DNA from: Pantoea agglomerans
Lineage (GTDB): Bacteria; Pseudomonadota; Gammaproteobacteria; Enterobacterales; Enterobacteriaceae
Reading direction: 5' to 3'
DNA length: 64,000 nucleotides
Assembly: GCF_021397715.1 (NCBI RefSeq)
Contig: NZ_CP090207.1
Coordinates: forward strand, 1,054,001 to 1,118,000
Part shown: one piece after another, positions 12,266 to 20,673 of the stretch
Layout of the letters: every line of letters starts with the position of its first letter
How positions within the stretch are numbered: position 1 is the stretch's first letter
The notes under the pieces: model-generated
The model's database searches: none
Told to the model about the DNA's origin: nothing
Seen by the model: the letters and a program-made list of their open reading frames with translations, nothing else
Program-made: the position numbers and the translations under genes

Positions 12266-13833
12266 TACTTCGTGACCTGCGAGTAATAGACCATGTCAGG
12301 GTTAATGCCCTGCACATAACCTTTCAGGTTGTCGCGCAGGGCGATCAGGTTTTTCGCCTGCATCCCAATCACATAAGGTGAGCTTTTCATCACGTCACGT
12401 TGCATCGCTTCATACAGCGCCACGCGTTTTTTCGGATCGCTTTCTGCGGTCGCCGCAATCACCTGCTTGTTCAGCTCAGGAATGTGCCAGTCAGAACGGA
12501 AGGCGATGGTTTTGCTGCCATCTTCCGGGTTATAGGCAAAAGAGGCGGCATTGGTGTTGGGATCGAAATAGTCTGAACCCCAGGCATTCAGCGTCGCTTC
12601 ATACTTATGCGCTTTGACGTTGGTGGAGACTTCGGAGCTCAGGCCCGGTACCACTTCCACTTTCACGCCACCTTTGGCAAAGCTGCCCTGCAGCGCCTGG
12701 GCGATGTCGAGGTAAGGCGGCTGGTTGCTGGTGGAGAGTTTAAAGCTGACGTTGGTCAGGCCCGCTTTCTTCAGAATCGCTTTGGCCTTTTCCGGATCGT
12801 AGCTGTATGGCGTGTCGTTGATCGCGCCGAGGAAACCTTTTGGCAGGAAGGTCTGATGCACGTCGAACTGGCCTTTCAGCAGCTCGTTGGCGATGCCTTT
12901 GTAATCCCACAGGTAGCGCGCCGCTTCCCAGAATGCCGGGTTTTTCAGCGTCTCGTTGGCACCGATGTTGAACTGAATGTAGTAGAGCGAGGCCATTGGA
13001 ATCGCTTCGGTCTTCACGCCCGGTTTGCCGTTCAATGCCGCAATCTGGTCAGCACCGAGATTACGGGCGATATCGGCATCACCCTGTTCCAGCAGCAGGC
13101 GACGCGCCGCCGGTTCCGGCACGTTCTTGATCAGGATGTTCTTCATTTTTGGTGCGCCAGCCGGCGAAGTTGGGTTCGCGCTCAGCAGCACCACCTGATG
13201 CATCACCACTTTACGGATCTGGTACGGGCCGCTGCCGGCAGAATGGGTCGCCAGCCAGCCGTTACCGAAATCGCCGTTCTTCTGATTGGCCATCGCGGTT
13301 TTCTCGTCGATGATTGACGAAACCGGTGCTGACAGCAGGCTCAGCACGTAGGTCGGGCTGACGTTGGCGGTCCAGCTGATCTGCACATGGTTGTCATCGA
13401 CCTTCTTCAGGAAGCCATCGACGTTATCTTTGGTCCAGCCCAGTTGAGTCAGGATGAAAGAGGGATCGAGATTCAGTTTCACTACCCGGCCCAGCGAGAA
13501 GATCACATCTTCCGGACGCAGCGGATTGCCGGTGGAGAATTTCGCGTCTTTACGCAGTTCAAAGGTCAGGCTGCGGTTGTCGCTGCCGGGCTGCCAGGAG
13601 GTTGCCAGCGTGGGTTTCAGATCGACCGGATTTTGTGGGTCGGACTGGACCAGACGCTGATAAATATTGGTGAAGGCCTGCACGCTGGTGAGTTCAAAAC
13701 CTTTGGCCGGATCGAAGCTATCGGCATCGTCAGTAGACTGCGCAATGACCAGCGTATCTTTTGGTGTCGCAGCCTGAGCAGAGAAGGCGGCAGCCAGCGT
13801 CAGCGCCAGCAGTGATGGAATTATAGTTTTCAT
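12265..13833 (-). CDS. ABC importer periplasmic binding protein, SBP family 5
   Basis: A 522-residue periplasmic substrate-binding protein of family 5 (peptides, nickel, opines, cellobiose). [22 protein letters not shown] is a Sec signal peptide cleaved after AQA. The mature part begins TPKDTLVIAQSTDDADSFDPAKG and contains the family signature around LRKDAKFSTGNPLRPEDVIFS. The ATG at 13833 gives the signal peptide at the N-terminus; a longer in-frame start 56 codons upstream does not. A purine-rich GGAAATTTC site is only moderate. It is the first gene of the five-gene operon. The ligand is not identifiable; a host-derived peptide or opine would fit a plant-associated lifestyle. Confidence 0.9.
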   Translation of the reverse strand: MKTIIPSLLALTLAAAFSAQAATPKDTLVIAQSTDDADSFDPAKGFELTSVQAFTNIYQRLVQSDPQNPVDLKPTLATSWQPGSDNRSLTFELRKDAKFSTGNPLRPEDVIFSLGRVVKLNLDPSFILTQLGWTKDNVDGFLKKVDDNHVQISWTANVSPTYVLSLLSAPVSSIIDEKTAMANQKNGDFGNGWLATHSAGSGPYQIRKVVMHQVVLLSANPTSPAGAPKMKNILIKNVPEPAARRLLLEQGDADIARNLGADQIAALNGKPGVKTEAIPMASLYYIQFNIGANETLKNPAFWEAARYLWDYKGIANELLKGQFDVHQTFLPKGFLGAINDTPYSYDPEKAKAILKKAGLTNVSFKLSTSNQPPYLDIAQALQGSFAKGGVKVEVVPGLSSEVSTNVKAHKYEATLNAWGSDYFDPNTNAASFAYNPEDGSKTIAFRSDWHIPELNKQVIAATAESDPKKRVALYEAMQRDVMKSSPYVIGMQAKNLIALRDNLKGYVQGINPDMVYYSQVTK

Positions 13834-14028
13834 GAAATTTCCTTGCCTTAAAAAGTTACGCGAGTTTACGAAAGGGCCGATGCGAAGAATAGTCGAATAT
13901 GGGCTAATCATATGCCAAAAAGGCATAAGAGTAAGGTTGTGGTTATAAGAAGGTGACATATTTGTTGCGCCGCTGCGTCTATTCCGGAAACGGCACCTCA
14001 ACGAAATGATGATTTTTCTTATTGCCGC

Positions 14029-14056
14029 TTTACCCTGACCTTCCTCTCTTTATAAT
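14029..14056 (+). promoter_or_regulatory. Candidate mgtA promoter
   Basis: A perfect -10 TATAAT (14051-14056) is preceded at 16 bp by TTTACC (14029-14034), a 4/6 match to the -35. Transcription would start near 14063 and give a leader of about 430 nt before mgtA, longer than the 264-nt E. coli leader. A PhoP box (direct GGTTTA repeats) was looked for and not seen. Confidence 0.5.
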
Positions 14057-14225
14057 AGCGTCAAATTATTTCTGGAGAATTCAGTTGGACAGTCACCCTA
14101 AATTTATTTTTATTATGGCAAGCTGAATTTTCTTCGCTGCTTGCCAACCGGCGGGCAGCAATCCTCTCTTTTCGTCACGATTGCGCTCCTTTTTCATCAC
14201 CCTGTTAGCTGAGTGAGTGCGCATT

Positions 14226-14273
14226 ATGTTCCTGTTTATTCTGGCTCTTTTTCCTCCACCTCGTCTGGCGTAG
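14226..14273 (+). CDS. Candidate proline-rich leader peptide 1 of mgtA
   Basis: A 15-codon ORF, MFLFILALFPPPRLA then TAG, lies in the mgtA leader. GAGTGAG at 14211-14217 could serve as a ribosome-binding site at 8-nt spacing. It holds three consecutive proline codons, a sequence that slows ribosomes and needs EF-P. Its stop codon lies inside the hairpin at 14268-14285, so translation and folding exclude each other. Proline-codon leader peptides control mgtA and mgtCB in Salmonella; this peptide is not the same sequence, so the role is inferred. Confidence 0.45.
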   Translation: MFLFILALFPPPRLA

Positions 14274-14285
14274 CCCAGGCTACGC
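14268..14285 (+). promoter_or_regulatory. Hairpin overlapping the leader-peptide 1 stop codon
   Basis: GCGTAGC (14268-14274) and GCTACGC (14279-14285) form a perfect 7-bp stem, extended by one more C-G pair. The TAG of leader peptide 1 (14271-14273) is within the stem, as in attenuator hairpins. Confidence 0.5.
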
Positions 14286-14377
14286 CCGATCTCCGCTTTC
14301 TGCCTGATATTACGTTGCGCTAATTTCGCGCCGCGTGACTTTCTGCGCCCCATTATTTCTGAACAAAGGAGGGATAT

Positions 14378-14407
14378 ATGGACGATCCCGCAAGGTTACC
14401 CTTTTAA
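14378..14407 (+). CDS. Candidate acidic/proline leader peptide 2 of mgtA (MgtL-like)
   Basis: A 9-codon ORF, MDDPARLPF then TAA, follows a very strong ribosome-binding site (AAAGGAGGG at 14365-14373). The Met-Asp-Asp-Pro start resembles the acidic-proline N-terminus of enterobacterial MgtL (Met-Glu-Pro-Asp-Pro), which destabilises the translating ribosome at low magnesium and so lets mgtA transcription continue. It ends 83 bp before mgtA. Position, strength of the site and composition are seen; the mechanism is inferred. Confidence 0.62.
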   Translation: MDDPARLPF

Positions 14408-14490
14408 ATAACCCGGCAACGCCAGGTTTTCTCCGCATGCCTTATTGGGCGTGCAGGACAACTATTGCTTTAAATCAGGGAGATGTCGAA

Positions 14491-17193
14491 ATGAGCGACA
14501 TGAAACTGGAACAGGTTGCGATCAAATCTGACGCCAACCGTACAACCAAAAAAAATCAAAAACTATTCGCGATTGCCCGTGAAGCGGGCCAGCCTGTCGA
14601 CGTCACGCTGGCGAACCTGCGTAGCGATCGGGACGGCCTGACCCACACCGAAGCGGCGGCCCGCCTGGCGCTGTTTGGTCCGAATGAGGTCGCCCATGAA
14701 AAAGCGCCACCGGCACTGATTCAGTTACTGATGGCCTTCAACAATCCGTTTATTTACGTCTTACTGGTGCTGGCGCTGGTGAGTCTGTTTACTGACTATC
14801 TGCTGCCGCTGCGGGCCGGTCAGGAAACCGATCTCTCCGGGGTGATCATCATTACTACCATGGTGCTGCTGAGTGGTCTGCTGCGCTTCTGGCAGGAGTT
14901 TCGCACCAACCGTGCGGCGCAGGCGCTGAAGTCTCTGGTGCGCACCCAGGTCACGGTGCTGCGGCGCGAAGCCGCCAGTGACACCGCGCAGCGTCATGAT
15001 GTGGATATGCGTGAACTGGTGCCGGGCGATGTGATTCTGTTAAGTACCGGCGATCAGGTGCCTGCCGATGTCCGGCTGCTGAGTGCGCGTAATCTGTTTA
15101 TCAGCGAAGCGGTGCTGACCGGTGAATCGCTGCCGGTAGAGAAACAGAGCGGCAATCTCGCCGTCGATCCGCAGGGCAAATCCGCCCAGGAGTTACTGAC
15201 GCTCAATAACATTTGTCTGATGGGCACCAGCGTCGCCAGCGGCACGGCCAGCGCGGTGGTGGTGGCGACGGGCGCTGAAACCTGGTTTGGATCGCTGGCC
15301 GCCTCGCTGACCGGAAGCCGTCCGCAGACCGCTTTTGATCGCGGGGTTAACAGCGTCAGCCGGTTACTGATTCGCTTTATGCTGGTGATGGTGCCGGTGG
15401 TACTGCTGATCAACGGCTTCACCAAAGGCGACTGGATGGATGCCACGCTGTTTGCGCTGGCAGTGGCGGTCGGCCTGACCCCGGAAATGTTGCCGATGAT
15501 TGTCAGCGCCAACCTGGCCAAAGGCGCGATTGCGATGTCGCGGCGCAAAGTGATCGTGAAGCGGCTGAACGCCATTCAGAACCTGGGTGCCATGGATGTG
15601 CTGTGCACCGATAAAACCGGCACGCTGACCCAGGACACCATTCTGCTGGCCCACCACCTCAACCCGCAGGGAGAGGAAGATGGAGAGGTGCTGTTGCTGG
15701 GATGGCTAAACAGCGGTAGCCAGAGCGGCGCGAAAAATCTGATGGATCGGGCGGTGCTGATGGCGGGCGACAAAGTGATCTGCCAGACCCGGCGCAGCCA
15801 GTTTCACCTGGTTGATGAGCTGCCGTTCGACTTCGAGCGCCGCCGGGTTTCGGTGCTGGTGGAAGATCTCGCGCGCCATCGCTCGCTGCTGATTTGCAAA
15901 GGCGCAGTGGAAGAGATGCTGGCGGTGAGCAGCACTATCCGCCAGGGCGAGGCGATCGTTCCGCTGGATGACCGCCTGCGGGCGGAACTGCTGGCGCTGA
16001 CCCAACGCTATAACCAGCAGGGCTATCGGGTATTGCTGGTGGCGACGCGCGAAAGCGATTTGCAGGCGCCGCTCAGCCACAGTGACGAACGGGAGCTGAC
16101 GCTGGAAGGGCTGCTGACCTTCCGCGATCCGCCAAAAGCGAGCGCCGGTAAAGCGATTCAGGCACTGCGCGACCACGGCGTCGCGGTGAAAGTGCTGACC
16201 GGCGATAACCCGCTGGTTACGCTGCGGGTCTGCCAGGATGTCGGGCTGCGCGATCCGGCAATGCTGACCGGTGATCAGATCGAGGCGATGGACGATGCGC
16301 AACTGGCGCAGGAGGCGGAACGCTGCACGCTGTTTGCGCAGCTGACGCCGCAGCAGAAATCCCGCGTGGTGCGCCTGCTGCAACAGAATGGTCATACCGT
16401 GGGTTTTCTCGGTGATGGCATCAACGACGCGCCGGCACTGCGGGCGGCGGATACCGGTATTTCCGTAGACAGCGCGGCGGATGTGGCGAAAGCCTCATCG
16501 GATATTATTCTGCTGGAGAAAGATCTGCAGGTGCTGGGCGAGGGCGTGCTGAAAGGACGCGAAACCTTTGGCAATATCATCAAGTACCTCAACATGACCG
16601 CCAGCTCGAACTTTGGCAACGTCTTCTCGCTGCTGATCGCCAGCGCCTTTATTCCGTTTCTGCCGATGCTGTCGATTCATCTGCTGATTCAGAACCTGAT
16701 GTATGACGTCTCCCAGCTGGCGCTGCCGTGGGACAAAGTGGACCGGGATTTTCTGCGTCAGCCACGCAAATGGGATGCCGGTAACATCAAACGCTTTATG
16801 CTGTGGATGGGACCAACCTCGTCAATTTTTGACGTCACTACCTTTGCGCTGATGTGGTTCATCTTCGGGGCTAACCACGCTGGTGTGCAGTCGCTGTTCC
16901 AGTCCGGCTGGTTTATTGAGGGGCTGCTCTCTCAGACGCTGGTGGTACATATGCTGCGCACCCGCAAGATTCCGTTTATCCAGAGTCGCGCCACCTTGCC
17001 GGTGATGCTGACTACGCTGGCGATAATGGCACTGGGGATTGCGATTCCGTTCTCACCGCTGGGCGCGATGGTCGGGCTGGTGCCGTTGCCATGGCAATAC
17101 TTCCCGTGGCTGGTGCTGACGCTGTTCAGCTACTGCCTGGTGGCGCAGGGCATGAAACGTTTATATATCCGCCGCTTTGGTCAGTGGTTCTAG
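14491..17193 (+). CDS. mgtA: Magnesium-importing P-type ATPase MgtA
   Basis: MgtA imports Mg2+ across the inner membrane at the cost of ATP when magnesium is scarce. The 900-residue protein is full length for the P3B family. It shows the actuator motif TGES (residues 210-213), the phosphorylated Asp374 in DKTGTLT, the nucleotide-domain segment KGAVEEML, the hinge GDGINDAP around residue 641, and about ten membrane helices. The ATG at 14491 follows GGGAG and gives the family N-terminus; 52 further in-frame codons upstream overlap leader peptide 2 and are rejected. The long leader implies magnesium- and translation-dependent control. An MgtR-like small ORF follows 10 bp downstream. Confidence 0.96.
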   Translation: MSDMKLEQVAIKSDANRTTKKNQKLFAIAREAGQPVDVTLANLRSDRDGLTHTEAAARLALFGPNEVAHEKAPPALIQLLMAFNNPFIYVLLVLALVSLFTDYLLPLRAGQETDLSGVIIITTMVLLSGLLRFWQEFRTNRAAQALKSLVRTQVTVLRREAASDTAQRHDVDMRELVPGDVILLSTGDQVPADVRLLSARNLFISEAVLTGESLPVEKQSGNLAVDPQGKSAQELLTLNNICLMGTSVASGTASAVVVATGAETWFGSLAASLTGSRPQTAFDRGVNSVSRLLIRFMLVMVPVVLLINGFTKGDWMDATLFALAVAVGLTPEMLPMIVSANLAKGAIAMSRRKVIVKRLNAIQNLGAMDVLCTDKTGTLTQDTILLAHHLNPQGEEDGEVLLLGWLNSGSQSGAKNLMDRAVLMAGDKVICQTRRSQFHLVDELPFDFERRRVSVLVEDLARHRSLLICKGAVEEMLAVSSTIRQGEAIVPLDDRLRAELLALTQRYNQQGYRVLLVATRESDLQAPLSHSDERELTLEGLLTFRDPPKASAGKAIQALRDHGVAVKVLTGDNPLVTLRVCQDVGLRDPAMLTGDQIEAMDDAQLAQEAERCTLFAQLTPQQKSRVVRLLQQNGHTVGFLGDGINDAPALRAADTGISVDSAADVAKASSDIILLEKDLQVLGEGVLKGRETFGNIIKYLNMTASSNFGNVFSLLIASAFIPFLPMLSIHLLIQNLMYDVSQLALPWDKVDRDFLRQPRKWDAGNIKRFMLWMGPTSSIFDVTTFALMWFIFGANHAGVQSLFQSGWFIEGLLSQTLVVHMLRTRKIPFIQSRATLPVMLTTLAIMALGIAIPFSPLGAMVGLVPLPWQYFPWLVLTLFSYCLVAQGMKRLYIRRFGQWF

Positions 17194-17203
17194 GGAGGCG
17201 ACG

Positions 17204-17290
17204 ATGAAAAATGACCGGATTGATAAGGTGTTTGTCGGCGTGATGGTCATCGGTTTAACGCTGATTGCGCTGACGGTGATCGTGCGGTGA
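17204..17290 (+). CDS. MgtR-like 28-residue membrane peptide
   Basis: This short ORF follows a perfect GGGAGG site and starts 10 bp after the mgtA stop. It encodes MKNDRIDKVFVGV followed by a hydrophobic helix MVIGLTLIALTVIV and a final Arg, that is, one transmembrane segment with a charged N-terminus. Salmonella MgtR, a 30-residue peptide encoded at the end of the mgtCB operon, has the same plan (short polar start with Asp-Lys, then one helix) and directs MgtC/MgtA to FtsH. The resemblance is in layout and a few residues only. The intrinsic terminator lies 39 bp past its stop, so it is co-transcribed with mgtA. Confidence 0.68.
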   Translation: MKNDRIDKVFVGVMVIGLTLIALTVIVR

Positions 17291-17329
17291 GGGCGTTGTG
17301 ATAGTGAGGTAATAGTGCGGTAATTGAGA

Positions 17330-17357
17330 GGCAGCGAGGCGACTCGCTGCCTTTTTT
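17330..17357 (+). terminator. Intrinsic terminator of the mgtA operon
   Basis: GGCAGCGAG (17330-17338) and CTCGCTGCC (17343-17351) form a 9-bp stem with a GCGA tetraloop, followed by six T residues. It may also serve the convergent RIO-kinase gene, whose stop is at 17365. Confidence 0.93.
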
Positions 17358-17364
17358 GATGCAG

Positions 17365-18219
17365 TTACTCTTCGTCGCGCTCACGGCTGGCGCGCTGGCG
17401 CTCGTAATATTCATCTTCTGCAGTGATGATCTCATCCATCAGAGAATCCATATCGACCACGCGCTCCTCTTCCACAAATTTCCCGGTAAGCGGTGTTTCC
17501 GGCGTCAGCTTGCCATCTTCATACAGCAGCCAGATCTCTTTGGCATAGCGCGTCTGCAACAGCTGCGGTGCGAACTGACCGTAGTAGGCGGTGATATTGT
17601 TAACATCACGCTCGAACATCGATTCGGCGTGGTTGTTGGCTGCGGCATCAACCGCCTGCGGCAGGTCGATAATCACCGGGCCCTGATCGTCAAGCAGCAC
17701 GTTGAACTCTGATAGATCGCCATGCACGATACCGGCACATAACATGCGCACGATATTACGGATCATGGTGTTGAAATCAGTGAGCGCCTGTTCTTCGGAG
17801 AGCGTGACATCGCTGAGGCGCGGTGCGACTGAGCCATTGGCGTCGGTTACCAGCTCCATCAATAACACACCGTCAATGCAGAGATAAGGCTGCGGCACGC
17901 GCACACCGGCATTCGCCAGACGGAACAGCGCATCCACTTCAGCCGTCTGCCACGACTCCTCCTGCTGCTTACGGCCAAACTTCGAGCCTTTCTGCATGGC
18001 GCGGGCGCTACGGCTGTTACGGGTTTTACGTCCTTCCTGATACTGCACTGCCTGCTTGAAGCTACGCTGCGTGGCTTCTTTATAGACTTTGGCGCACTGG
18101 ATCTTGTCACCGCATAACACGGTGTAGACGTCAGCTTCTTTGCCACTTTTCAGTCGCTGAAGCACGTCATCAATCAGGCCATCATCGACCAGAGGCTGGA
18201 TTCTGTTTGGGATTTTCAT
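17365..18219 (-). CDS. RIO1-family serine protein kinase
   Basis: A bacterial RIO-type atypical protein kinase of 284 residues. Visible features are Lys44 in CAKVYKEA (ATP-binding lysine), the catalytic loop HGDLSEFNVLLDD with Asp168 and Asn173, and the metal-binding Asp185 in VIIDLPQAV. The C-terminus is acidic with a helical EDEYYERQRASRERDEE tail. Bacterial members (PA4780-type) autophosphorylate on serine; targets in enterobacteria are not established. It is transcribed alone, converging on mgtA. Confidence 0.88.
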   Translation of the reverse strand: MKIPNRIQPLVDDGLIDDVLQRLKSGKEADVYTVLCGDKIQCAKVYKEATQRSFKQAVQYQEGRKTRNSRSARAMQKGSKFGRKQQEESWQTAEVDALFRLANAGVRVPQPYLCIDGVLLMELVTDANGSVAPRLSDVTLSEEQALTDFNTMIRNIVRMLCAGIVHGDLSEFNVLLDDQGPVIIDLPQAVDAAANNHAESMFERDVNNITAYYGQFAPQLLQTRYAKEIWLLYEDGKLTPETPLTGKFVEEERVVDMDSLMDEIITAEDEYYERQRASRERDEE

Positions 18220-18542
18220 GCGGCTTTATACCTTATTTCAGCCCCTTTTCGTATCAATAACACCAACGGCGATAATAGAAAAAAATTGGCAACGTCTAAA
18301 GGAAGTGACTAATTCTACCCTGGAAAAAGGTTTTAGGAAGATGATCCTTTCTCGCTTCGGCTGATCGCGATGGTTTTCTCTGAAGCAGCGGATTCAGTGG
18401 CGTCAGCGGGCAGGCTGACCGGGGAATCACTGAGGCTAAGGCAGCTCACAACATAGCGGACGGGAGGTTATGCTTCACCTGGTCGGAAGCGGGATGGCGA
18501 AATCCTGCGTGGGTCAGGGGCAGGATTCCGGCCAGCCAGAGA
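18220..18542. other. Intergenic region between the RIO kinase and cold-shock gene
   Basis: About 320 bp with no credible ORF, repeat or RNA motif. The RIO-kinase promoter should be at the left edge (AT-rich GATAATAGAAAAAAATTGG around 18270). No terminator with a T tract was seen for the cold-shock gene. Confidence 0.4.
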
Positions 18543-19031
18543 TTACTTGAGACCCTTGAGCAGCTTCACCGTGCTCTCGATGTCGATCTCATCTTCGGTG
18601 AAGATCAAGGTCGAACCCTGAAAAGTAGTGATTGCCAGCTTCTTCAGTGAACGCATTTCACCGGGCTTTACGTCTGATTTCGGTCGGATGTTGCTTAGCA
18701 GCACGCCCACCGACAGCACCGGATTCTCTTTATCGATGCGGGTGTCGACCGGCACTTCTTCGCTGTAGACCAGGTAAGATTTGATCGCAGTGATCTTGAT
18801 GCGCTCACCCGCGATAAAGATGTATTTGCTTTCCGGCACCACTTTCACCGCATAGGCCGACAGGCCTTTGTTATTGGTGGTGGGTTCAAAGGTCACTGCA
18901 GCATCTTTCTTGATCAGATCAGGGTTGGCGACCTTAATCACATGAAAATAGCGGTTCTCACCGTTTTCATCTTTGATAAAACCAAAACCCTTATCTTTGA
19001 ACCAGGTTGTGATTGTTCCGTTCATCGCCAT
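18543..19031 (-). CDS. Cold-shock-domain protein with C-terminal extension
   Basis: A 162-residue protein whose first ~65 residues form a CspA-like OB fold (GTITTWFKDKGFGFIKDENG, then YFHVIKV in place of the usual FVHFSAI). This keeps RNP1 (KGFGFI) but changes RNP2. The remaining ~95 residues are a second, unfamiliar domain with a PGEMRSLKKL segment. The family is found in Enterobacterales as a cold-shock-domain protein of unknown role; RNA or single-stranded DNA binding is expected. The start is either the first ATG or Met3. Confidence 0.83.
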   Translation of the reverse strand: MAMNGTITTWFKDKGFGFIKDENGENRYFHVIKVANPDLIKKDAAVTFEPTTNNKGLSAYAVKVVPESKYIFIAGERIKITAIKSYLVYSEEVPVDTRIDKENPVLSVGVLLSNIRPKSDVKPGEMRSLKKLAITTFQGSTLIFTEDEIDIESTVKLLKGLK

Positions 19032-19340
19032 TACCGCCTGTTTAATCGTTTATCTACTCAGTTTTTTACAGCGCGCAGTGTAAAGCACAATGCCTGCGCA
19101 GACTATATCCGTGTGAATGATAATTTCTGACCGGTAAGAGAGCAATCCGGTGACGCGTTGAACGGTGTCGGGCCATCAGGGATCTGAGGCTGTGAAAGTG
19201 CTCACGATGAGTTGGCTGGCAGAGAAATGGGGAAGGGCGCGGGAGATGACGCTGACGGTGCGGTTATGGCGCAGGGAGTATATCCGGGCGGATAAGGTCA
19301 CTATCGTCACCTGCTGACCGCCCGGCGCATTCGGGTAAGG
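19032..19340. other. Intergenic region between the cold-shock gene and ymjA-like gene
   Basis: About 310 bp. It contains one GTG-started 41-codon ORF (19192-19317, +) with no ribosome-binding site and no recognisable family, judged not to be a gene. Nothing else stands out. Confidence 0.4.
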
Positions 19341-19586
19341 TTACTCGTTACCCCATTGGTTGAGGAAGGTCGCGATCTCATCGATACGCTCAGCATCAAT
19401 GCCCGCTTCCGTGGCCATCTCCTGCTGCGACTCTTCACTGATCTCCTCGTTATTCATCAGACGCGTGATCAGTAACTGGAAGTAGTGCGCCAGCGGTGTG
19501 CGTTCTGCATCGCTCACCGGCTTAGCGGATTCGGTCGCATACTCATCTGCGACGTCGTAGTACTTGAGGGGAATGTCGTTAGTCAT
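19341..19586 (-). CDS. ymjA: DUF2543 family protein YmjA
   Basis: An 81-residue acidic protein starting [19 protein letters not shown] and ending [11 protein letters not shown], which matches YmjA/DUF2543 over its entire length. The sequence is helical, with no catalytic motif. The function is unknown. It stands alone between the cold-shock-domain gene and the Anbu operon. Confidence 0.87.
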   Translation of the reverse strand: MTNDIPLKYYDVADEYATESAKPVSDAERTPLAHYFQLLITRLMNNEEISEESQQEMATEAGIDAERIDEIATFLNQWGNE

Positions 19587-19865
19587 AAAGAGTCCGCTAA
19601 GTTGAAGTGCTGGTCAGATGCTGCCTGCGCTCGATGGCGTAAGTAGCGGGGTTATTATTTCGTGTTTAGGCGGGGGCTGTAAAGGGGAGTGGATGTCAGT
19701 AGATAGAAGGAAAATGTGGAGTGAACAGCGGTTATTTCGGGTTAAGTGACCGCCCCGTCGGCCACAACGAAGAAAAAGTATTGATACAGAGTGGCGTAAA
19801 AACCCATCAGCCTGGATGTTCGGGGGTTCGCTTTTGCCTGAATCCGGCTTTATTGCCTTATCTGA

Positions 19866-20594
19866 CTAGAGAAGGAGCGGCGGTAGTTGTTTGAAGGTGC
19901 TGACTAAGCCTTCTCCCCAGCCTTTACGGATAGTCGTGAAGTAGGGATGGTCTTCGGTAATGCGGTATTGCCGGGCATCGCTGAAGCTATCACAAGGGTA
20001 GATCATGACGTCGAGCGGCAGGCCAACAGAGAGATTGCTGCGCAGGGTCGAATCCAGTGAAATCAGCGCGCATTGCATCGCTTGCTCCAGAGACATGTCG
20101 TAGTGCAGCACCCGGTCAATAATCGGTTTGCCGTACTTGCTTTCACCAATCTGGAAATAGGGCGTATCGCGAGTTGCTTCGATGAAATTACCCTGTGGGT
20201 AAATATGGAACAGACCAATATCATCCCCGTTAATTTGACCGCCGAGCAGCAGGTTGCAACTGAAATCTGTCGTACTGCCATTCTGTTGTGCCTCACTGTC
20301 ACGCTGGATCACCTCACGAACCGTCTCTCCGACCAGAGAAGCGGCCTCGTAAAGGCTGGCGGCATTCAGCAGATTGGGACAATCGGCATTCCTGCTGCGG
20401 TGTCGCAGCAGACTGATAATACTTTGAGTGGTCGCCAGATTACCGGCAGTCTGAAGCACCAGCGTACGATCGCCGTCCTGATGAAACACATGTAGTTTAC
20501 GGAAGGTGGAAATGTGATCCACCCCAGCATTGGTACGTGAATCGGATGCAAAGACCAGCCCGGATGACAGGCGCATGGCCACACAATAGGTCAT
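19866..20594 (-). CDS. Anbu proteasome-like peptidase
   Basis: Anbu is a bacterial Ntn-hydrolase related to proteasome beta subunits. The 242-residue protein starts Met-Thr-Tyr-Cys; Thr2 becomes the N-terminal nucleophile after methionine removal. SSGLVFASDSRTNAG supplies the proteasome-type Ser-Asp-x-Arg segment, and the IGESKYGKPIIDR element matches Anbu. Assembled forms are reported as open helical or ring-like oligomers; the physiological substrate is not known. It is the last gene of a four-gene operon with a transglutaminase-like protein, an alpha-E protein and an ATP-grasp protein, the standard Anbu context. Confidence 0.92.
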   Translation of the reverse strand: MTYCVAMRLSSGLVFASDSRTNAGVDHISTFRKLHVFHQDGDRTLVLQTAGNLATTQSIISLLRHRSRNADCPNLLNAASLYEAASLVGETVREVIQRDSEAQQNGSTTDFSCNLLLGGQINGDDIGLFHIYPQGNFIEATRDTPYFQIGESKYGKPIIDRVLHYDMSLEQAMQCALISLDSTLRSNLSVGLPLDVMIYPCDSFSDARQYRITEDHPYFTTIRKGWGEGLVSTFKQLPPLLL

Positions 20595-20673
20595 ACCACA
20601 CTCCCCTCAAAAAAATTTGCACGCCATCAGCGTGCATGAAGTTTTCACCACCAGCAAGTCGCTACAGGTCAAT

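Noticed and set aside
11462..12286. 274-codon ORF antisense to the ABC permease
   Set aside because: Low-complexity Gln/Arg/His shadow frame; the sense strand has a complete DppB-like permease.
14063..14490. mgtA leader considered as a yybP-ykoY or M-box riboswitch
   Set aside because: The conserved core motifs of those classes were not found; the leader-peptide explanation fits better.
19192..19317. 41-codon GTG ORF between the cold-shock and ymjA-like genes
   Set aside because: No ribosome-binding site, unusual Arg/Trp content and no recognised toxin or leader family.
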